From CAITSH01 sp945892985 (GTDB lineage Bacteria > Pseudomonadota > Gammaproteobacteria > Burkholderiales > SG8-39), in assembly GCA_945892985.1 (NCBI GenBank), contig CAMDDU010000004.1:62001-126000 (forward strand): a stretch of 64,000 nt of DNA, read 5' to 3'. The translations under genes were made by a program, and so were the position numbers. Below, piece after piece: positions 61,167-64,000 of this stretch; position 1 is the first letter of the stretch; every line of letters begins with the position of its first letter. The notes beneath the pieces were generated by a model, which made no database searches, was not told where the DNA came from, and saw nothing but the letters and a program-made list of their open reading frames with translations.

Positions 61167-62012
61167 ATGGAAAGTCAGAAGCAGTTCCCCCGCAGCTTCA
61201 GTTTCGAATTCTTCCCGCCCAAAACGCCCGAAGGCATAGAAAAACTGCGCGCCACCTGGAAGCAGCTGGCACAACTCAAGCCGCGCTTTTTTTCCGTCAC
61301 CTATGGGGCCGGCGGATCAACACAGGAGCGCACCCTCGCCTCGGTGCTCGAGATCATCGCCGACGGCCATGAGGCCGCACCGCATATCTCTTGCATAGGT
61401 TCGACCCGGGCCGACATCGCCGCGACGCTGGATCTTTACAAGTCAAAGGGCATACGCCACATCGTCGCCTTGCGCGGTGACCTGCCATCGGGCGCCGCGA
61501 GCGTCGGCGACCTGCGCTACGCCAGCGAACTGGTGGCCTTTATCCGCGAACAAACCGGCGAGCACTTCAACATCGAGGTGGCCTGCTATCCGGAAATGCA
61601 CCCACAGGCGCGCAGCCCGCAGGAGGATTTGCGTCATTTCAAGCAAAAGGTGGATGCCGGCGCCAATGCGGCCATCACGCAGTATTTCTTCAATGCCGAT
61701 GCCTATTTCCGCTTTATCGACGAGTGCGAGGCGGCGGGCATCGCCATCCCCATCGTGCCGGGCATCATGCCCATAGGCAACTTCTCGCAACTGGCGCGCT
61801 TCTCCGACGCCTGCGGCACCGAGATCCCGCGCTGGCTGCGCCTGAAAATGCAGGGCTACGGCGACGACAGCACCTCCATCCGCAGCTTCGGCCTCGACGT
61901 CATCACCGAGCTGTGCGACAAACTGCTCTCGCAAGGCGCCCCCGGCCTGCATTTTTACTCGATGAACCAGGCGGGGCCTGTCTCGACGATATGGCAACGG
62001 CTCGGGCTATAG
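61167..62012 (+). CDS. metF: 5,10-methylenetetrahydrofolate reductase
   Basis: Makes 5-methyl-THF for methionine synthesis, with FAD. The ATG at 61167 lies 11 bases after GGAGG; an upstream in-frame TTG at 61149 is a weaker choice. The 281-residue barrel shows FSFEFFPPKTPEG, TYGAGGSTQERTL, HIVALRGDLP, VACYPEMHPQA and QYFFNADAYFRFIDEC. The C-terminal HFYSMNQAGPVSTIW is typical. It follows ahcY, completing the riboswitch-controlled pair. Its last codons are copied just downstream. Confidence 0.96.
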   Translation: MESQKQFPRSFSFEFFPPKTPEGIEKLRATWKQLAQLKPRFFSVTYGAGGSTQERTLASVLEIIADGHEAAPHISCIGSTRADIAATLDLYKSKGIRHIVALRGDLPSGAASVGDLRYASELVAFIREQTGEHFNIEVACYPEMHPQARSPQEDLRHFKQKVDAGANAAITQYFFNADAYFRFIDECEAAGIAIPIVPGIMPIGNFSQLARFSDACGTEIPRWLRLKMQGYGDDSTSIRSFGLDVITELCDKLLSQGAPGLHFYSMNQAGPVSTIWQRLGL

Positions 62013-62073
62013 CCCGAACGGATGCCATCGTAAAACCACCGCAACGGCTCGGGCTATAGACCGAACGGATGCC
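61994..62073. repeat. Tandem duplication of the metF 3' end
   Basis: The 33-base segment starting GCAACGGCTCGGGCTATAG at 61994-62026, which contains the metF stop, is repeated with one change at 62041-62073, a 47-base period. Confidence 0.85.
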
Positions 62074-62087
62074 GACGCGCAGCGCAG

Positions 62088-64000
62088 CTAGACTGGCAGG
62101 GCGTAGCCCTTTTCGCGAAATAGTTTGAGGCAGGCATCCACCACCGCCGCGTCATAACTTGTCCCGCGACCACGTTCAATTTCCGCCAACGCCTTGTCCT
62201 GGCCCAATCCGGGGCGATAAGGCCGGTGCGAGGACATCGCCTCCAAGGTGTCGGCCACCGCCAGGATGCGCGCCTCGAACAAGATGGCCTCGCCCTTGAG
62301 GCCTTGCGGATAGCCACTGCCGTCGATGCGTTCATGGTGCTGCAACGCCACCTGCGCCACCGGCCACGGAAACTCGACCGCCTTGAGGATGTCATAGCTG
62401 GCCTGCGCGTGGCCCTTGATCAGTTGGTACTCCGCCGCGCTCAGCTTGCCCGGCTTGGACAGTATCTCGGCCGGAATAGTGACCTTGCCGACATCATGCA
62501 GGTGGCCGGCGACGCCCAAGCCCTCGATGCGCTGCGCATCCAAACCCAGCTCGCCGCCGATCGCCATGGCGATCTTTGCCACACGCTTTTCGTGTCCGGC
62601 CGTATACGGATCGCGCATCTCGCCTATGGTCATGGTCACCTCCACGGTGCGCATGAAGGCGGTCTGCAGCTGCGCAAGATAGCGCGCGGCCTGGTCCTCG
62701 GCGCGCTTTTTCTCGGAGATGTCCTGCACCATGCCGACGACCGCCGGCGTGCCGGCGAAGGTCGCAACCGAGCCTTGCGAGCCCATGTCGAAAGTCGAAC
62801 CATCCTTGCGCAGACCGACGCTGACGAAGGCGACCGGAGTCCCCTCATCCATCACTAGCGGCCGCAAAGTGTCGTTCATCAGTTCGCGCGAGGACTCAGC
62901 GACCACAGACAGCGCATCGCGACCGAGCATATCTTGCGGCGAGTCGTAACCGAACATCTGGGCAAAGCGGCGGTTCACAAAGCTGAACCTGCCCTCCTGG
63001 ATAACGTAGATGCCGGTAATGACCTGGTCGAACAAGATGCGAAAACGCTCTTCCGACTGCGCCGTTGCCAATTGCGCCCGCCATTTCGCAGAGACATCAC
63101 GCACGATTGAAATGACTGTGTCCCCCTCCATGGGCAGCACGCGGACCTCGAAATGCTTTTCCACGCCGCCGTTGGGCAAGGTGTAGATAAATTCCTGCAA
63201 GGCGCCCGAATCCAGGGCGCGGGCAAAAGCCTGCATAAACTGGTTGGCAAGCGGCGCCGGCAACACGGCGCCGACCTTCTTGCCCAGCAGTTGATCCGGC
63301 GGTAGCGCCAGCAGGGCCGGATCCACGGCGACGAAGTTGAGGTACTCGCCATCGCGCCGGTTGGCCAAAATAGTATCCGGGATGGCCTTGATCAAGCTGC
63401 GGCTCCTTGCCTCGCTTTCACGCAAGGACTGTTCTGCGACCAGGCGTTGCGCTTCATCCGCAAATTTATCCATTGCGAAATTGATGCTGGCCGTCATCTC
63501 GATCAACAGCTGCTGCGCCGATGCGTCAAAGGCGTTTTTCTCGTCCGCGTAGAGCGTAAGCGCGCCCATCACAAGGCCTTTGCGCTGGATCGGCAACGAG
63601 GCCGATGAGCCCCATCCGGCACGCGCGGCGCTCTCGCGCCATGGCGTGACCATGGGGTCGGTCTGATAGTCCTGGCACCACAGCGCGCGGCATTCGCGCA
63701 CGGCAGTGCCGGTGGGACCGTGGCCATAGGGGCTCGCGGCATCAACCGATATTTGTATATTTTTGAGGTAATCCTGTCCGGAACCAAAGCTGGCGACCCG
63801 GCCGAGCATGCCCGAATGGGCATCGACGAGGCCTATCCACGCCATTTGCATGCCGCCCGACTCGACTGCAATGCGGCAAATGTGCTCGAACAATTCCGGC
63901 GCAGCGCGGGATCGTGCAACCGCCGCGTTGCTATCGCTCAAGGCCGCATAAAGCGATCTCAGGCGCTGCGCGCGCGCCTCAATCTGCTTGCGCTGCGTGA
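62088..64000 (-). CDS. GAF-PAS-PAS-HD-GYP protein, 5' end outside the window
   Basis: A signalling protein of at least 637 residues; the frame is open to base 64000, so the start lies beyond it. Order from the visible N-terminus: a helix (QRLRSLYAALSDSNAAV), a GAF domain (GGMQMAWIGLVD ... SSASLPIQRKGLVMGALTLY), two PAS domains (SRSLIKAIPDTILANR and RFRILFDQVITGIYVIQEGR) and an HD-GYP domain (HEKRVAKIAMAI, LHDVGKVTIPAEIL, HHERIDGSGYP). Catalytic residues are intact, so c-di-GMP hydrolysis controlled by the sensor domains is expected. It is convergent with metF. Confidence 0.92.
   Translation of the reverse strand, partial: TQRKQIEARAQRLRSLYAALSDSNAAVARSRAAPELFEHICRIAVESGGMQMAWIGLVDAHSGMLGRVASFGSGQDYLKNIQISVDAASPYGHGPTGTAVRECRALWCQDYQTDPMVTPWRESAARAGWGSSASLPIQRKGLVMGALTLYADEKNAFDASAQQLLIEMTASINFAMDKFADEAQRLVAEQSLRESEARSRSLIKAIPDTILANRRDGEYLNFVAVDPALLALPPDQLLGKKVGAVLPAPLANQFMQAFARALDSGALQEFIYTLPNGGVEKHFEVRVLPMEGDTVISIVRDVSAKWRAQLATAQSEERFRILFDQVITGIYVIQEGRFSFVNRRFAQMFGYDSPQDMLGRDALSVVAESSRELMNDTLRPLVMDEGTPVAFVSVGLRKDGSTFDMGSQGSVATFAGTPAVVGMVQDISEKKRAEDQAARYLAQLQTAFMRTVEVTMTIGEMRDPYTAGHEKRVAKIAMAIGGELGLDAQRIEGLGVAGHLHDVGKVTIPAEILSKPGKLSAAEYQLIKGHAQASYDILKAVEFPWPVAQVALQHHERIDGSGYPQGLKGEAILFEARILAVADTLEAMSSHRPYRPGLGQDKALAEIERGRGTSYDAAVVDACLKLFREKGYALPV

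Overview
The window is high-GC (about 60% by eye), gene-dense chromosomal DNA from a betaproteobacterium. The evidence is gene order: hemE-priA, argS-SPOR-dsbA, slmA with argB nearby, xerC-DUF484-dapF, two lpxL-type acyltransferases divergent from metK, and an SAH riboswitch ahead of ahcY-metF. I cannot name the genus. No rRNA, tRNA, prophage or CRISPR array was recognised.

Layout. 1-7961: the end of hemE, priA, argS, an FtsN-like SPOR protein, two dsbA genes flanking a convergent rhodanese gene, and an SDR gene. 8122-10979: PHA synthase and an MBL hydrolase on the minus strand. 11186-21617: a plus-strand leucine/isovalerate (liu) operon: isovaleryl-CoA dehydrogenase, beta-carbonic anhydrase, thiolase, a DsbA-fold isomerase, a LOG protein, both methylcrotonyl-CoA carboxylase subunits, methylglutaconyl-CoA hydratase and HMG-CoA lyase. 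In and just after it lie three gene remnants: a MerR/LiuR-like regulator, an acyl-CoA dehydrogenase with three in-frame stops, and a glycosyltransferase-like gene. 21915-29581: housekeeping genes (DUF1289, MBL, an exported methyltransferase, prfC, slmA, a pyrimidine nucleotidase, an M15 peptidase, argB) and an hsp20 gene behind a sigma-32 promoter.

29738-35741: an ECF sigma factor, a soluble zinc-binding anti-sigma factor and a CWC protein converge on a minus-strand cluster encoding a DUF2946 protein, a TonB receptor, a BNR protein with a CECC motif, a thioredoxin-fold protein and PCu(A)C. This looks like a copper-acquisition module. 35807-37189: a double-STAS protein. 37404-45622: ten minus-strand genes that look like a Zur regulon: ZIP transporter, Zur, COG0523 GTPase, ABC ATPase and FtsX-type permease, DUF3299 protein, ZnuD-like receptor and three small exported proteins. 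A near-perfect palindrome lies upstream of the first gene, and a related one upstream of zur. This is the best candidate here for an under-described system.

45869-55025: an rlmI-like methyltransferase, a Gfo/Idh/MocA oxidoreductase, split chromate transporters, a triplicated segment between chrA and xerC, xerC-DUF484-dapF-CoA-binding protein, and two LpxL-type acyltransferases. 55139-64000: the methyl cycle (metK, ahcY, metF), a DUF1116 protein with an Asn/Gln-rich N-terminus, and two HD-GYP proteins, the last running off the window. Intergenic spaces carry at least three families of palindromic repeats.
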